A stretch of DNA of 64,000 bases from Manis javanica (Eukaryota; Chordata; Mammalia; Pholidota; Manidae), in assembly GCF_040802235.1 (NCBI RefSeq), contig NC_133158.1, positions 162,165,401 to 162,229,400 of the forward strand, in the 5' to 3' direction. The translations under genes were made by a program, and so were the position numbers. Each line of letters opens with the position of its first letter. The first letter of the stretch is position 1. This document shows positions 23,968 through 35,711 of this stretch, one piece after another. Below the pieces are notes generated by a model. It was not told where the DNA came from. It did no database searches and saw nothing but the letters and a program-made list of their open reading frames with translations.

Positions 23968-24829
23968 AACACTCAGACATAAAGACTGACAGGTGAGACA
24001 GAGAGCCATCCCCAGAGAGAGCGCCCAGATGGAGCCCCTTCAGGTTAGCCCCCATCACGTACCCCTGTGCTGGGCATCCCTGCACCCCTCCCTTCTCAAA
24101 GCTGCCCTGTGTCCAGGAGGATGACCAGAGGGACTGCATGGACAGCCCCTTGCCCACTGTCTTGCTGGATGCAGCCAAGGCCAGGCCCAGGAGATCCACG
24201 GGAGGATGCCTTCCTTGCAGGCTCTGCATAGCTGCTGTAGGCCGCCATGACCCTGAACTGAAGGTCACAGCCCCCTCAGGGCAGCCCCATGTGGAGCACT
24301 CTCCCAGGTTCTGGTAACCCTTCTGTCATTCACCCTTCCAGTCTGCGCTGCCCCTGGGGGGCCTCACACCCATCCACACCGACTAGTCCACTGGCTAAGC
24401 CTCCTCGGTGTGCCCTCTCTTGTCCGCTGGCGTCCCGACTGATGAAACACACAATCACTTTCGTGAAACAGAGGCTCCGGCCCTGGCAAGAGAATCGGGG
24501 TGCAGGTGAGGTGGTGGAGGGGCTGAAGGTCCCTCCATTTCCTGTGGGTCTTGAGCTTTCACTCCATGGAGCTGGGCCAGTGCCGTGAGTCCTGTTCCAA
24601 TGCCTCGGCCCAGGCCTGCACCCAAATGCCTTTCCTTGGTTCCCTAAACGGGCTAATAGGTTTTTAAATGAGTCAGTGCCAAGGGACATTAGCAGGGAAA
24701 TAGGACTTGAGGTCTGACCCACCACCGATGACACAGGGCAGGTTGGTGTGCCCATGGGAGCCCTCATTTCTGCACTGCTTGAATGAGGCTGCCACTGAAT
24801 AGCCGCTGTCTGTGCTGCCGGCCCTCTTA
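23968..24829. other. GC-rich sequence, no recognised gene
   Basis: Short overlapping open frames only. Confidence 0.4.
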
Positions 24830-24990
24830 CCAACATGGTCTCTGGCACCGTGAGACACCACTATTTCCATTCCTTACATACAGTGAAGCTGAGGCTCAGC
24901 AAGGTCAGGTAACTTTCTTCTAACTGCAAAGTTCAAGTTTGAGCCCAGGCCTGCAGCTGGGTCCCAGTGCACCTCGCTGCTGCCCTTCCT
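24830..24990 (+). repeat. MIR SINE fragment
   Basis: ACAGTGAAGCTGAGGCTCAGC, AAGGTCAGGTAAC and TTTGAGCCCAGGCCTGCAGC match the 3' half of MIR. Confidence 0.65.
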
Positions 24991-25730
24991 TACTCCTTGG
25001 GGGACGTAAAGCTCAGAGCCTGTCTGGGGGGCACCCCCATTGGAGCCCAAGGGCCAAAAGGACCTATTTCCTGGCACACTCCAAAATGCTGCCATGAACT
25101 CCTGGACTCCCAGGCCCTCCTGGGCAGAGAGGAGGGAAGGCAGCTGCCAGGCTCGCTCTCCGCCTGGCCCCTTGGGACCCCACCATGCCTACAGCAGAAT
25201 AGAGCCCAGAGAACCCACCTCCCTGGGTAGGGCACTTGTCCTTGGCGTGGGGAACCCCTCCACATTCCAGAGTCATGGAGGGGTGTTGAGGGCAGATGCC
25301 AGCCTGCCCAGGTCTCAAACGCCTTGTGAGGTGTCCCAGCTATTGCTCCCCTTGCAGTGGGAGGCCAAGGCTGACCTCGCAGCTGATCCCCCAAACGCCC
25401 AGCTGCACCCTCTAGTTATACTTGAGGTGTATAAAGTATTTATGCAGAGTTTACAGGATGTCTATAAAATGACCACCCTTACACATGGCCAGGATCTGAG
25501 AGGCCCCATGTGGGCTGGCCCTTGTGCCCTGGACGGGCCGTCCAGAGAGCAACAACGTGGCACTGGGGGCAGGATAATCCCTTGGGCCTGTGTCAGGGCT
25601 GTCCTGTACACTGTAGGTTGTTGAGCACACCTGGCCAGTAGTACACTCGTACCCCCACGGTTGTGAGGATCAAATATCCCCTGGGGAGTGGGGAAGAAAG
25701 TCACTCCAGGGGAGAAACTGTACTGGGGAG
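24991..25730. other. GC-rich sequence, no recognised gene
   Basis: The 194-codon plus-strand frame at 25040-25624 has no recognisable domain and overlaps antisense frames. No supported feature. Confidence 0.4.
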
Positions 25731-25734
25731 GAAA

Positions 25735-26275
25735 CACATTCTGACTTGGTGACGGTCCTGGCTTTGATTTTTAGAGTTGTAACACCCATGTGTGTGCCCT
25801 TAAAGCAACATAGTTTTGTTTTCCCTGTTCTAAAACTTGGTAAAAATGGAATCACACAGTGTGTCCTCCTTTGTGTCTGTGTGAGGCCCATCCCACCTTC
25901 TGCACGCAGTGGCCTCCTGGGCGTTTACTTGGCTGTCTGGCGTTCTGTCGGTGGAGCCCTGCCTGCCTCTCTTCACTGGCTCTCAGCCACCCTGACAGCC
26001 TGGGGCTGTTGCAGTCCATGAGCCTGCTGCTGGCAGAGTTCTCAGGCGGCTCTCCTGTGCGCCGTGCATGGGTTCTGTCCAGGGCATGGACCTGGGAGTG
26101 GAGCTTCTCTAAAGGGCCACAGGGAACAGGTATTGCTTTTTGAGTTGTACTAAATGAGCCTCCCACTAGCATGGTGTGAACATTCCTGTTGTTCCACATC
26201 TTTGCCCACATTTGAGGTGGGTGATACCTAAACTTTTGTCAACCGATGCATATGTGTATTTTATTCTATTCTCAC
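25735..26275 (-). mobile_element. Highly diverged L1 3' fragment, minus strand
   Basis: The plus strand reads as inverted L1 tail: AAAAATGGAATCACACAGTGTG, a stretch like TGGACCTGGGAGTGGAGC, then GTTCCACATCTTTGCCCACAT. It has gained GC and lost all frames, so it is older than the other L1 copies here. Confidence 0.6.
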
Positions 26276-27130
26276 ACCCCGTTTGTCTGTACACCCTTGG
26301 AAGCCTGCCCGCCATGCTGTCCTAAGTGACCCTGTTGCCTTTGCTCTATCTACCTGCATTGTTTCTGCCTCATTTCTGTCCCTCTCTTTGGGCCTTGGGT
26401 CCCCACAATAGCACAGGTGTGCCTGTGTTCTGTAATCCCACCAGAAGACTGTGTTGGATGAATGAATGAATAATTCTGGGGGATAGTCCCTGGCATGTGT
26501 CAGGCTCTCCTTCTGTCAAGAGGAGAAATTGCAGCCCAGTGGGGACAGCACGAGCCCAGGGCTTTGTGGGGAGGCAGGCAGAGGCTCCTGATTCAGCCCC
26601 GTCCTTCCTGGTGGGATACTCAGCCCCAGCTGCTCCTCGGGCTTAAAGAATAAAAGCAAAAGACACCCCCAAGTTCTCCTCCTTCTCATTGTTCTCTATC
26701 CTCCCCCATTCCCAGGTATACTTTACCCTGAAAGCCACTTGGGGTGCCAGGAGAGAGGCAGCAGAGAGCCCCACCTCAGCACCAGCCCTCCTTCCCTGAG
26801 GTGGCTAGATTTCTGGAAGGCCTTGGCTGGGGAGGGCTGGTGGTGGGACTGAGGTGGTGCAAGCTGAGTGTGTTTCTGTGCTGCGTTTGGGGAGCAATGA
26901 TAGTGATCATCATTTCCCATCATAGAGAATATCTTGGTTTGGGGAGCGGCAGACGGAGATGGGCATTGGGGAAGCAGAAGCAGGCAAGGCCAGTAGCCTG
27001 GAATCCTGAAAGCACAGAAATATATGGGGTGAGTCAATGGTGAAGGAAAACTTTCCCCTCAGAGCACATTGGTGACTGCCAGCAGGCCAGCCAGGCACAG
27101 TGGACAGGGGTGACCAGATGGCCGTGGGAG
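26276..27130. other. Unassigned sequence with a TGAA repeat
   Basis: Contains a short (TGAA)n run at about 26455-26471. No exon or repeat family recognised in the remainder. Confidence 0.4.
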
Positions 27131-27134
27131 CTAA

Positions 27135-27330
27135 CAGGCACACTGACTCAGTGCCCACTGTGCCTGGCACCATATTAGGTGTTTTACGGGCATCATCTTA
27201 CTTGGCTGTCTTAAAGATGAGCTGGGGTTAGCATCGTTCCCATTGTCCAGCTGAGGACTCTGAGGCTCAGAGATGAGAAGGAGCTTGTCTTAAGCCTCTG
27301 CTTCCGTGGCAGAGCACACAGTCTAGCCAG
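27135..27330 (+). repeat. MIR SINE, plus orientation
   Basis: GTGCCCACTGTGCCTGGCACC, ATATTAGGTGTTTTACGGGC, CCATTGTCCAGCTGAGGACTC and GAGGCTCAGAGATGAGAAGG are in MIR order. Confidence 0.75.
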
Positions 27331-27715
27331 GGCTGTTGAATGGACCTGGGAGCCTCCCACAGCATCACATGCTCTGTGAAGGCAAAAGCCGCAATCCAGC
27401 ATGGTGGGCAAGGCCCAGAGCTGAGTCACTTAAGCAGCCTCCAGAAGCCTAACTGTGCCTCTCCAGGGCCCTGGGGAAGGGGGGGTGCGGTGTGAGAACC
27501 AGAGGGGAGCTGGGGTTGGAAGAGCAGGGAAGCCCTTTAGAGATGAAAAGATTCCACTGGAGTGGAGGGGGGATTTGGAGATTCAAAATGAAAGACCGTT
27601 TTGGCTGCTATGATGACTGTCCACCATCCCTCCAGAAACTGTCCCACTTTCAAAGCATTTACAGCTTTGAAGCCCTTTCACCCAGATGACCCCTCATAAA
27701 GCCTCCTGGGGGAGT
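27331..27715. other. Unassigned sequence
   Basis: Purine-rich; no repeat or gene recognised. Confidence 0.4.
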
Positions 27716-27901
27716 AGGGTTGCCAGATAGAATATAAGACTCCTAGTTAAATTTGAATTTCAGATAAAATAATTTTTAGTGTTTAAGTATGTTCTGAGTA
27801 TTGCCTAGGATACACTTTAGGAAAAGATTATTTGTTGATTATCTGAAATGAAAATTGATCTGGGTATCTCATATTTTCAGTTTGCTAAATTTGGCAACCC
27901 T
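27716..27901 (+). mobile_element. Palindromic MITE-like element, copy 2 (complete)
   Basis: It has terminal inverted repeats AGGGTTGCCAGAT (left) and ATTTGGCAACCCT (right) with one mismatch in 13. Inner arms are TTAAATTTGAATTTCAGATAAA and TATCTGAAATGAAAATTGATC. It is 186 bp, non-coding and nearly palindromic along its whole length. It shares layout with copy 1 at 1902-2040. This is the structure of a non-autonomous DNA transposon. Confidence 0.75.
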
Positions 27902-28324
27902 GGGAAGGTCTGTCCTGGCCTCACCCCCACTTAGCCACAAAGGAATGGAGGCACAGATAAGTTGTATGGCGTGGCTGGCACTGGCACCACTCATCCTGAT
28001 TCCAAGCCCAAGCCCTTTCCCCTTGGCACAACTGCCACCTCTGAGAGTTAATTGCCGAATGGAGTTGCAACCTGACATCTGGGGCATGTGTCAAACCACA
28101 ACAGAGCCTGTCTTTCCTTTCATCAGACTCGGCCTGGGGGAGCTGCTGGAGCCCTTGGAGGGAGGGAGAGCCCTCACTTCAAAGGCCTCATCGCTGAGAA
28201 TTCCAGCCACAGCCTTCCAGGTTTGCATTTGGCTTAATTTCTTGGACTTGCTTGGCTCTGAGGACTGAGGTTTTCCATGTATGTAGTGAGATGGTATCGC
28301 TGGGGGGAAAATCCCACCTTCACT

Positions 28325-28490
28325 AAATAGTGCAGGCCCTTTTCCAAATTCCTTTACGTCCATCCATTTATCCTCATGGCAGCCCTGTGAGGTGCCTTCC
28401 TGTACTGTTGTCCCCATATTATAGATGGACAAGTTGGACACCACACACTTTAAAGGCTGACCAGGGCACACAGAAGGGGATTGGCTTCTC
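28325..28490 (+). repeat. MIR SINE, plus orientation
   Basis: TTATCCTCATGGCAGCCCTG, TGAGGTGCCTTCCTG, CCCATATTATAGATGGAC and GACCAGGGCACACAGAAGG are in MIR order. Confidence 0.7.
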
Positions 28491-29555
28491 AGCCTGTTTT
28501 CTGGCTTAAAAGTCTTCCAGGCTGCCATGGGGAGGGGACCGTCCATGGCACGGTGAGCTGCTCCTGCCCTCCGAACATACATCTCATTAAGCTTAAACCC
28601 ATCAACCCAAGGTCCCATCATCCCAGAGCCTGCCATCCTCCTCTGCCTCCCCTGGCACTGGGGCAGGCTCTGGGGGCATAGAGGTGAACTGAGAGTTTAA
28701 CTTTCCTCCAAAGAGGTAGTAGTCCCCACACACGTTTAGACCAGCCCAACACCCCCAATGCCTCGCCCTTCTCCTTCTGTGGCCTGTTGCTGAGGGTCAG
28801 GGTTAACATTCCAGGAACTTTTGTCCAAAGCCACCAACAGTGATGGGAACTGTGAACTCTGGTATTTCAGAAAGATGATCAACCACAGGCAGCAAAGGGA
28901 AATGACTTCTGGTACTTTCTTCGCTTCCCTGCAGAAGAACCCACTGCCCAGCCCACTGGCCAGCCAAGGTCTCCCGGCTGACAGATCCGAGGTTTGGTGG
29001 CATGGTTGTGGAGCAAGACGCTAAGGAAGCAGGTCCCGCCACACTGCAGGAGGGCTGGGCCGGGCTGCGGCACCTTCTCTCCTGGTGTGTGGCTGAGGAG
29101 ATAAAGCCCATTGTGTCAGAGCTCCATGTGCCCCTTGCAGTTTGCATGGCTTTCTTCAGAGCAGAGATGGCCCCGCCTTCCATGCATTTCATTCCCCAGG
29201 TGTGTCTGGGCGTGGGTCGGGTGGTGCCATGGTACATAACCAGATTCTCTCCCTGAGAGCTGGGACAGGCCTCAGCTGGGTAGTGGGAGGTGACACTCTT
29301 TGTGGTGTCACTGCAGATGGGGACATGTATAAACCGCACTGCATCATCAATTAAGGGCTGGCTGCTGCAGCCTGGCCAGTCCCGTCCTGAGATGGAAAGG
29401 ACGAGTCAGCCTCCACTCGCAAGCCCATTTCTATGGTCAGGAAAAGTTAGAGGAGGAGCAGCTCTTTCAAAATCACGATTAAGAACAGGGTGGACGACCA
29501 CAATGGCAAGGCTGTGTGTAGGTGAAGCAATGAACTGTCCAGCCCAGCTGCCCAG
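28491..29555. other. GC-rich sequence, no recognised gene
   Basis: The longest frame is 178 codons on the minus strand (28803-29339). It has no recognisable domain. No supported exon. Confidence 0.35.
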
Positions 29556-29559
29556 CCAG

Positions 29560-29745
29560 CCCTCCAGCGGCCAGTATGTGAGAGCTGTCATGTTGGGTCC
29601 ACCACACCCAGTGCGGCACCAGCTAAATACCACAAGGGAGCTCGGTGGATGCCATGTAGAATAGAAGGGTCACCCATCTGGGCCCTACTTGAATCCCTAA
29701 CCCACAAAATTGTGAGAAATAATAAAGTAGTTGCTGTTTTAACTT
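29560..29745 (+). mobile_element. MLT1-type LTR end fragment
   Basis: GATGCCATGTAGAATAGAAGG, CCCACAAAATTGTGAGAAAT and AATAAAGTAGTTGCTGTTTTA match the 3' part of MLT1 LTRs, including the AATAAA signal. Confidence 0.55.
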
Positions 29746-29779
29746 CTAAAAAGAAAGGCAGGGTGAAATGCACACTGAA

Positions 29780-30075
29780 TACGATAGCCTCTAGACTGGC
29801 TTCCTACCTTTCCCTTCTTGCTGCTGCCAGAGGGATCTTTCTAAGGGCAGCCCCTCTTTGGTGGACCTTCCCTGAAGGCTGGGGTACTGGCTCAGATTCA
29901 GCAGCCAGGCACTCAGGTCCCCCGTCTGGCTCTGTCCTTTCCTTCCAGCCTGTGGACTGCTCCCTCCACAATCCCTGTGCTCCTGTGAATCTGTGCCCCC
30001 TCCACCCTTAAACCCAATGGCCTGGCTCAAGGTCCATCTCCCACCGAACTCTGGCCTCCCTGGCCCTCGCTGCCT
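29780..30075 (+). repeat. L2 LINE fragment
   Basis: AGAGGGATCTTTCTAAGGGC and, near the end, GGCTCAAGGTCCATCTCCC-like sequence are in L2 order. Confidence 0.45.
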
Positions 30076-30129
30076 GCACCAGTCATTTTGTACATGTCCC
30101 AAGACTGTCCAAGTTTGTTATCTTCTGTG

Positions 30130-30300
30130 ATAGTTACATCTCACAGGTGCCTAGAGTTTTCCAACAGACGAAGCACCTCCACACAACATGCTCGTTTATG
30201 CCTTACTGCAACCCTCCAAAGCAGGGATGACTCTCTCCACTTTGCAGGTGAGCCTCGGAGACGTTGCTGTGCCCACTCAGAGACTAAATCACTAAGTTTG
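30130..30300 (+). repeat. MIR SINE, plus orientation
   Basis: GCTCGTTTATGCCTTACTGC, AACCCTCCAAAGCAGGGATG and CACTTTGCAGGTGAGCCTCGG follow MIR order. Confidence 0.6.
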
Positions 30301-31695
30301 AGGAGGCTGAGCTTGCCTTTCTTTCCTGTCTGAAGTTTTTGGACTCTACCCCACATTAAATAATCCACAGCAAAGACCTGCAGGCACAAGTGGGGTTCCT
30401 ATGTGCCAGATAGCAGAGGGAGAGCTGAAAAGAGGGGTTTGCCTGCCTGGATTGGGCTTTTGGCTTTTAGGAGGTGGATGAGGTCTTTGCAGCAAGGTCG
30501 CTCTCACTCCAAGAATGGGTACTGCTGTCTGCTCCACACCGCCCCCTGCAGGCTGCGAGAGCCCATGCCTCTGTGGCGGGGAGGTGAGGGTGGGGAACTT
30601 CTCTCTGTCCACAAGGCCAGTAGGGAAGGAAGCAAAAGGCTGACTGAAGGGGGAGGACACACTGTTTTTTGGAGAGTTGCCAAACAGAGGAGGGAGGTGG
30701 GAAGGGCTTACCTAGGCCCGAGCCTTCTGGGAGGACCAAGTGTGTGCGTCTGGGTCTCAACAGTGGTCCCACAGCGTCACCTAGCGCCGCCTCAGGAGAA
30801 CGTGCAGAGCAGGGCTCTGGGCAGGAACCCCGAGTACCTCCTAAAGGCCAGGACCTGGGCCAGGGCTTTTGCACATTAAGTGGCTGAATCACCTTGTTAA
30901 TCCTCCCACCAACTGTGCCTAGCGGCACAGAGGGTCAGGGCTCAGAGAGTAAGCCGCTGTGCAAGGGCTTGGTTCCTTGCTGGGCCAAGTCCGACTGCTG
31001 ATCCCCCAGTGCCCTTGGCCCGCACCCGCCTGCGTGCCCTGCCCCTGCTCCTCACTAGCACCCTGGATGATCATCTCTGCCTTTCCTCTCCCATTCCTCT
31101 CCATCAGTCATTTCGGAAGACAAGTGAAAAGGCCATAATGTAAATTGCCACTCCCGGAGCATCTGCTCTTGGCCTGAGGCTGCTCATGATTTCCTGAGTA
31201 TTATCACTAAGCCCCACAGTGCCACTGAAAGGCAGGTGTTATCAGCTCTGTTTCTCAGAAAAGAGAGCGAGTCTGGGAGAGTAACATACAGATTCACCTT
31301 GCTGGCCTAAGACAGGGTTGAGATGCACCCTGACCCCAGAGCCCTTGCATCCCTGGCTCCCTGGGAGGAATTCTTGCTGTCATCACCACTGTCTCGGAGC
31401 AGCCTCTGCTGTGGTGTGAGAATGCAGGCCCTCCCATCAGGTGGGCATGAGCTCAACGCCAGCCCTGCTTTCCAGCAGCTGTTTGGGTCTGGACACCACG
31501 TCCATCCCTCACAGCCCTCCCCAGTGTGCCATCCCCTCCTGCCTCAGCTCAAGTCCCTCTAGCAAGGGCCTCCCCTGATGCCCTCCAGCCAGGCGTGGGG
31601 CCTCAAACCATGCTGTCCCCACCCTACCCCACTGCTGTGTCGGCATCTCCACTCAGCCAGGCTAGAGGCTCTGCCAGCACACAGCACCACACAAG
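30301..31695. other. GC-rich sequence with weak MIR and L2 traces
   Basis: Weak MIR-like patches at about 30880-30960 and 31150-31320, and an L2-like patch near 31540-31600. Open frames up to 158 codons are composition-driven. No gene recognised. Confidence 0.35.
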
Positions 31696-31699
31696 GACT

Positions 31700-32180
31700 G
31701 TGCGTGGTGGATGGTAAACGTGTCCACACATTCTTTGACACTCTCCCTTCAAAAGGTAGGCTAATTGACTTCTTGAGTATGGGCTGGGCTTAGCAATTTG
31801 CTTCTAATTATAAAATAGATGCAAGTGATGCCTGTGTGATTGCCAAGTCTAGGTTGTAAAAGGTAATACAGCTTTGACCTGACTCTCTCCCAGGATGCTC
31901 ACCCTTGAAAGTGAGGCCACCTGGAGAGCTTATGTGGAGGTGTTTCGGTTGACATCTGCTGCAGTCCCAGTCAGCAGGTGGCATCAACAGGCAGACATGT
32001 GAAGAATGAGCCTTCAGTTGATCCCAGCCTACAGCCTTTGAGCCACCCCAGCTGGTGCAAGGTACAGCAGAGAGGAGCTGTTCCCGCCAAAACCCTGCCC
32101 AAATTGCAGATGCGTGAGCAAAATAAACGGTGTAACTGAGATTTGGGAGTTGGTGACGTTGCAGTAGATAACAAGAGCAT
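31700..32180 (+). mobile_element. MLT1-type (MaLR) LTR, plus orientation
   Basis: Shows ACACATTCTTTGACACTCTCC, GAGTATGGGCTGGGCTTAGC, CCCAAATTGCAGATGCGTGAG, AGCAAAATAAACGG and GCAGTAGATAACAAGAGC. This is the full order of an MLT1 LTR, including the AATAAA-like signal. Confidence 0.75.
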
Positions 32181-32640
32181 TCTATCAACTTGCATGAAAA
32201 ATGTTGAACACCCAATATTGAGTACTCCAAAGGGTAAAAGGGCTATAGAGACATCAGACTGTTTTACCAGTGAGGCCATGCAACCAAAGACAGACAGACA
32301 TGAAGGGACGGAAATTTTTTAAATGCCACTGGAGAGTTGTATTGATCTCATGTATCACTGACATTCTGGACTTGGACCTGACATTTCAGGACTGTGTTCA
32401 CTGACTTCCCTTCATCTCTTCAGGTGTGTGTGTGTCGGGGGGGTGGGGTATGTGTGAGTGATACCATCATTTTATCCATTCTCAACAGAGAATACTGCTT
32501 TGCTAAGTGAGCAGCATTTGCTGGTCCAGGTACCTGGTTGCAAGTCATCTGCTCCTGCAGGATCCTTAGATTGACAGCTCCCAGCTCACCCATTTGCAGA
32601 CCCCCAGATCAGTCTCTCTCAAAGTGGTCATTTCCCATCA
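32181..32640. other. Unassigned sequence
   Basis: Contains a short TG and G run near 32424-32452. No gene or repeat recognised. Confidence 0.4.
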
Positions 32641-32644
32641 AGTA

Positions 32645-32830
32645 ATGAAAATAACACCTACCATTTATTGGATGTCTGTTATGAATCATCATCTCAGTCC
32701 TCATACCCCCACACAGCAGGCAATATCACCTCCATTTCCTAGGAAGCTGAATTAAATTTGCCAGTAGATACATGGCTGAGATTTGACCCCACATTTGTGT
32801 AATATCCCAACCCTTTGTCTTGCCACTAAC
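32645..32830 (+). repeat. MIR SINE, plus orientation
   Basis: CACCTACCATTTATTGGATG, TCAGTCCTCATACCCCCAC, CATTTCCTAGGAAGCTG and TGAGATTTGACCCCACATTT are in MIR order. Confidence 0.7.
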
Positions 32831-32885
32831 TCCCCTCCACTACCTTCCTGAGGACATGAAAGACTCAGGCAGATCTCTGACAGAT

Positions 32886-33218
32886 CTTAAGTAGGTACTT
32901 TGTTTTTTAACTGAAATACAGTTGATATACAATATTATATTGATTTCAGATGTGCAACATAGTGATTCAACAATTATATATATTACTAAATGTTCACAAT
33001 AAATATAGTTACCATATGTTAACATACAAGGATATTACAATATTATTGGCTATATTCCCTATGTTGTTCTTCCATCCCTGTGACTAATTTATTTTATAAT
33101 TTGAAGTTTGTACCTCCTTATCCCCTTAATCTATTTCATCTAACCCTTTACCCCCTCCACTATGATAACCAACCATGTGTTATCTCTGTTATGAACCTAC
33201 TTAGGTAGGTACTTTGTT
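32886..33218 (-). mobile_element. Short L1 3'UTR insertion with 19-bp TSD
   Basis: Target-site duplications CTTAAGTAGGTACTTTGTT (32886-32904) and CTTAGGTAGGTACTTTGTT (33200-33218) differ at one base. Between them is about 295 bp of inverted L1 3'UTR (CAGTTGATATACAATATTAT, GATTTCAGATGTGCAACATAG), preceded by a T-run that is the inverted poly(A). A severely 5'-truncated copy with clean boundaries. Confidence 0.9.
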
Positions 33219-33649
33219 AACTCGTATAAGCAGTTCTTACTAATAGAGATATTTTTGACAAAAAACTCATTAAAAATCCAATCCTTCAACAAATATTTGT
33301 TAAGGCAGACCATATATGCCAGAAGCTAAGCTAACACTTTTTTTTTTATAACAAGGGGAAATATAAGAAAACAGTGGCGTTAAGCTTTCTGACCACATTC
33401 AGATCCCTTCTCTCTTCATGGCTTAAGTAAAAATGGACGTCATTATTGTCACCATCATCATCAACATCATGTATCCCACAGACATGTAATGAAGCCCCTC
33501 CTGTCACCATAGGAGGTGAGGGTCACTTGTACCGCCTGTCTGCCCTGAAGGTCGCCGTCACTGCCACTTTGGCTTCCTAGAAGGACGGGCTCTTCTCATC
33601 CTTGCCTGGAGGCCTGTATCCTTCTCTTCTAATTCTGCTTATCCTTATT
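33219..33649. other. Unassigned sequence
   Basis: Contains a short ATCATCAACATCATC simple stretch near 33452-33470. No gene recognised. Confidence 0.4.
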
Positions 33650-33870
33650 CATGTGTTTGTTCATTCATATATTTAATGGATATTTATTGAGGCCTTATTA
33701 TGTATGTGCCACTGTGTTAGTATTGAAGACAGCACCGAAGGGCTCTACCCTCATAAAGCCTACAGTCTGGAAAGCAAAATAGGTAATAGACAAGTAAACT
33801 AACAGTTTTTTAACTACAGTCTTCATAAATGCTGTGAAGACAGGGCTGGGGTACTAGGACAGCATGTAAC
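33650..33870 (+). repeat. Unnamed old interspersed repeat, copy B
   Basis: TTCATTCATATATTTAATGG, GGGCTCTACCCTCATAAAGCC, TACAGTCTGGAAAGC and AATGCTGTGAAGACAGGG match the start of the family noted at 19650-20000. Confidence 0.45.
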
Positions 33871-34169
33871 CTGCCTCGGGGTGGGAGCTCCCCCCTCCAC
33901 AGCCTACATCACAGCCTTTGGCGCACATTCTCGGAGATCCTTCAGCCACAGGGCCTACCAGCCTAGATACTCAGTGACAATCCCAATTACTGGAATTTCA
34001 TTCCTTTCTTACAGTTGCCTCATAGTTTGCATTACTTTGTGAATCTTCACGAATTATAATTTTAAATAAAAAGAAAAATATCCTTTAACAGTCTGGATTT
34101 AGAAAGTTCATTTTCTACAATCTTGATTTATGCCCTAATGGTATCACATAGGTGTTATGTCCTTCAAAC

Positions 34170-35711
34170 TCCATTGAGGAGGACTTCTAGTTCCACCCAA
34201 GATAGGAACAGGGACTAGATTTACCTGAAAGAAATAAACAAAAAATAGACAAAATATATGAAACGATGTTCTTTAAAACAGTGGACACCAGGCAATGAAG
34301 GACAGTGATCCCCGAGAGATAGGAAACAAATGAGGTGAGTCCTACAATTTTCACAGCTCACTGCTTCAAGAGTTTTTTCAAGCTACAGTGCAGATGGGAA
34401 CCCAGGCAGATCCCAGAAAATTCCCCGGGTTCAGGAGATGGAGCTGAGAGTTCACAGAAACCAAGGTGGCTAGAGTTCACCAAATTATTCTGAAGAAGCA
34501 GAGAGCTGCAGATAGAACTCTGAAGATCCACAGAGGGTCCCCTTCAAGTAATCAGCAGAACACTGATCAGAGTATGTGTATGAAGAATGTACCTGAGCCG
34601 AGGGTGGGAGGAACATCTGAAAGGATCAGAGAACAGTGGACAGCACACACAAAGGCCTGGAAATAGTGACTGTTCCCACATTAAGAACAAAAAAACTCAT
34701 AATTATTGGGCAATGGGGAGAGTATTTGGAAAGGTCTTGTTGAGTAACATGATATATTAGCTCTAGATAGAGCATGTGCTCCAGACTCAGCCAACAAATC
34801 ATAAAAGAATACCCCAAAAGATGTTTCCAATCCACCTGCATCTCAGACCAAGGCACAAGACTATGTATAGGAATGCCAAAATATCTAGCACCCAACAAAG
34901 AAAATGCATAAAGTGTTGCAACCAAACAAAAATTAACAGATACACAAAGAAGCAGGAAAACATAACTGATACAAATAATCAATCTAAAGTCACTGAGAAC
35001 TGATACAAATGTTAGAATTAGCATAAAAGGACATTAATAGTGATGATACTCATATTCCATCTACTCTAAAGTTAAATAGAGACAAAAGATAGGAAAAGCT
35101 TAAGTCAAACATAGAGATGAGATGGAGACTGCAGTGTCTAAGACTGAAAAAACACTGGGATTAACATCAGATTAGACACAGCAGAAAAAAAGATTAGTGA
35201 ATGTGAAGCCACAGCAATAGAACCATTCAGAATGAAGCATACATAGGGAATAGAAGTTTTTAAGAAAAAAGGATCAGTAAACTGAGGGACCACTTCAAGT
35301 AGCCTTATATATATATAATTGGAGTCCGTGTAAGAGAGCAGGGAAGGAGGAGTGGACAGAAAAATATTTGTAAAAGTAATAGAAAAAGATTTTCCACATT
35401 CCTTGAAAACTATACAACTACTGATCCAAGAAGCTCAACAAATCCAAAGCAAAAGAAACATGAAGAAAATGACGCCAAGGCATATCATAATGAAATTACT
35501 CAAAACCTAAGATATTGAGAGACAGTTAGCTGCCAGAGAAAAAAGAAACACGAAGAGGAACAAAAATAAGTACAGCAGGTTTCCCATCAGAAAAATGTAA
35601 GCAAAAATACACTGGAGGATTCAGAGTAGAGCACATTTGAATCTACCTTCTCTCACATGATGAACCTAAACCTACACACAAAATATTTCATCTTGAAGAA
35701 TGGAGACTGAA
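34170..35711 (+). mobile_element. Old L1 5' part (5'UTR and ORF1 remnant)
   Basis: Starts near GAGGAGGACTTCTAGTTCC and runs through a 5'UTR-like stretch to ORF1-like sequence (AGAAGCTCAACAAATCCAAAGC, CATATCATAATGAAATTACTC, AGCTGCCAGAGAAAAAAG). No ORF1 reading frame survives. The 3' part is missing here. Sequence resembling the end of the same ORF1 resumes at 41816, so the next L1 may have inserted into it. I could not find a clear target-site duplication to prove that. Confidence 0.65.
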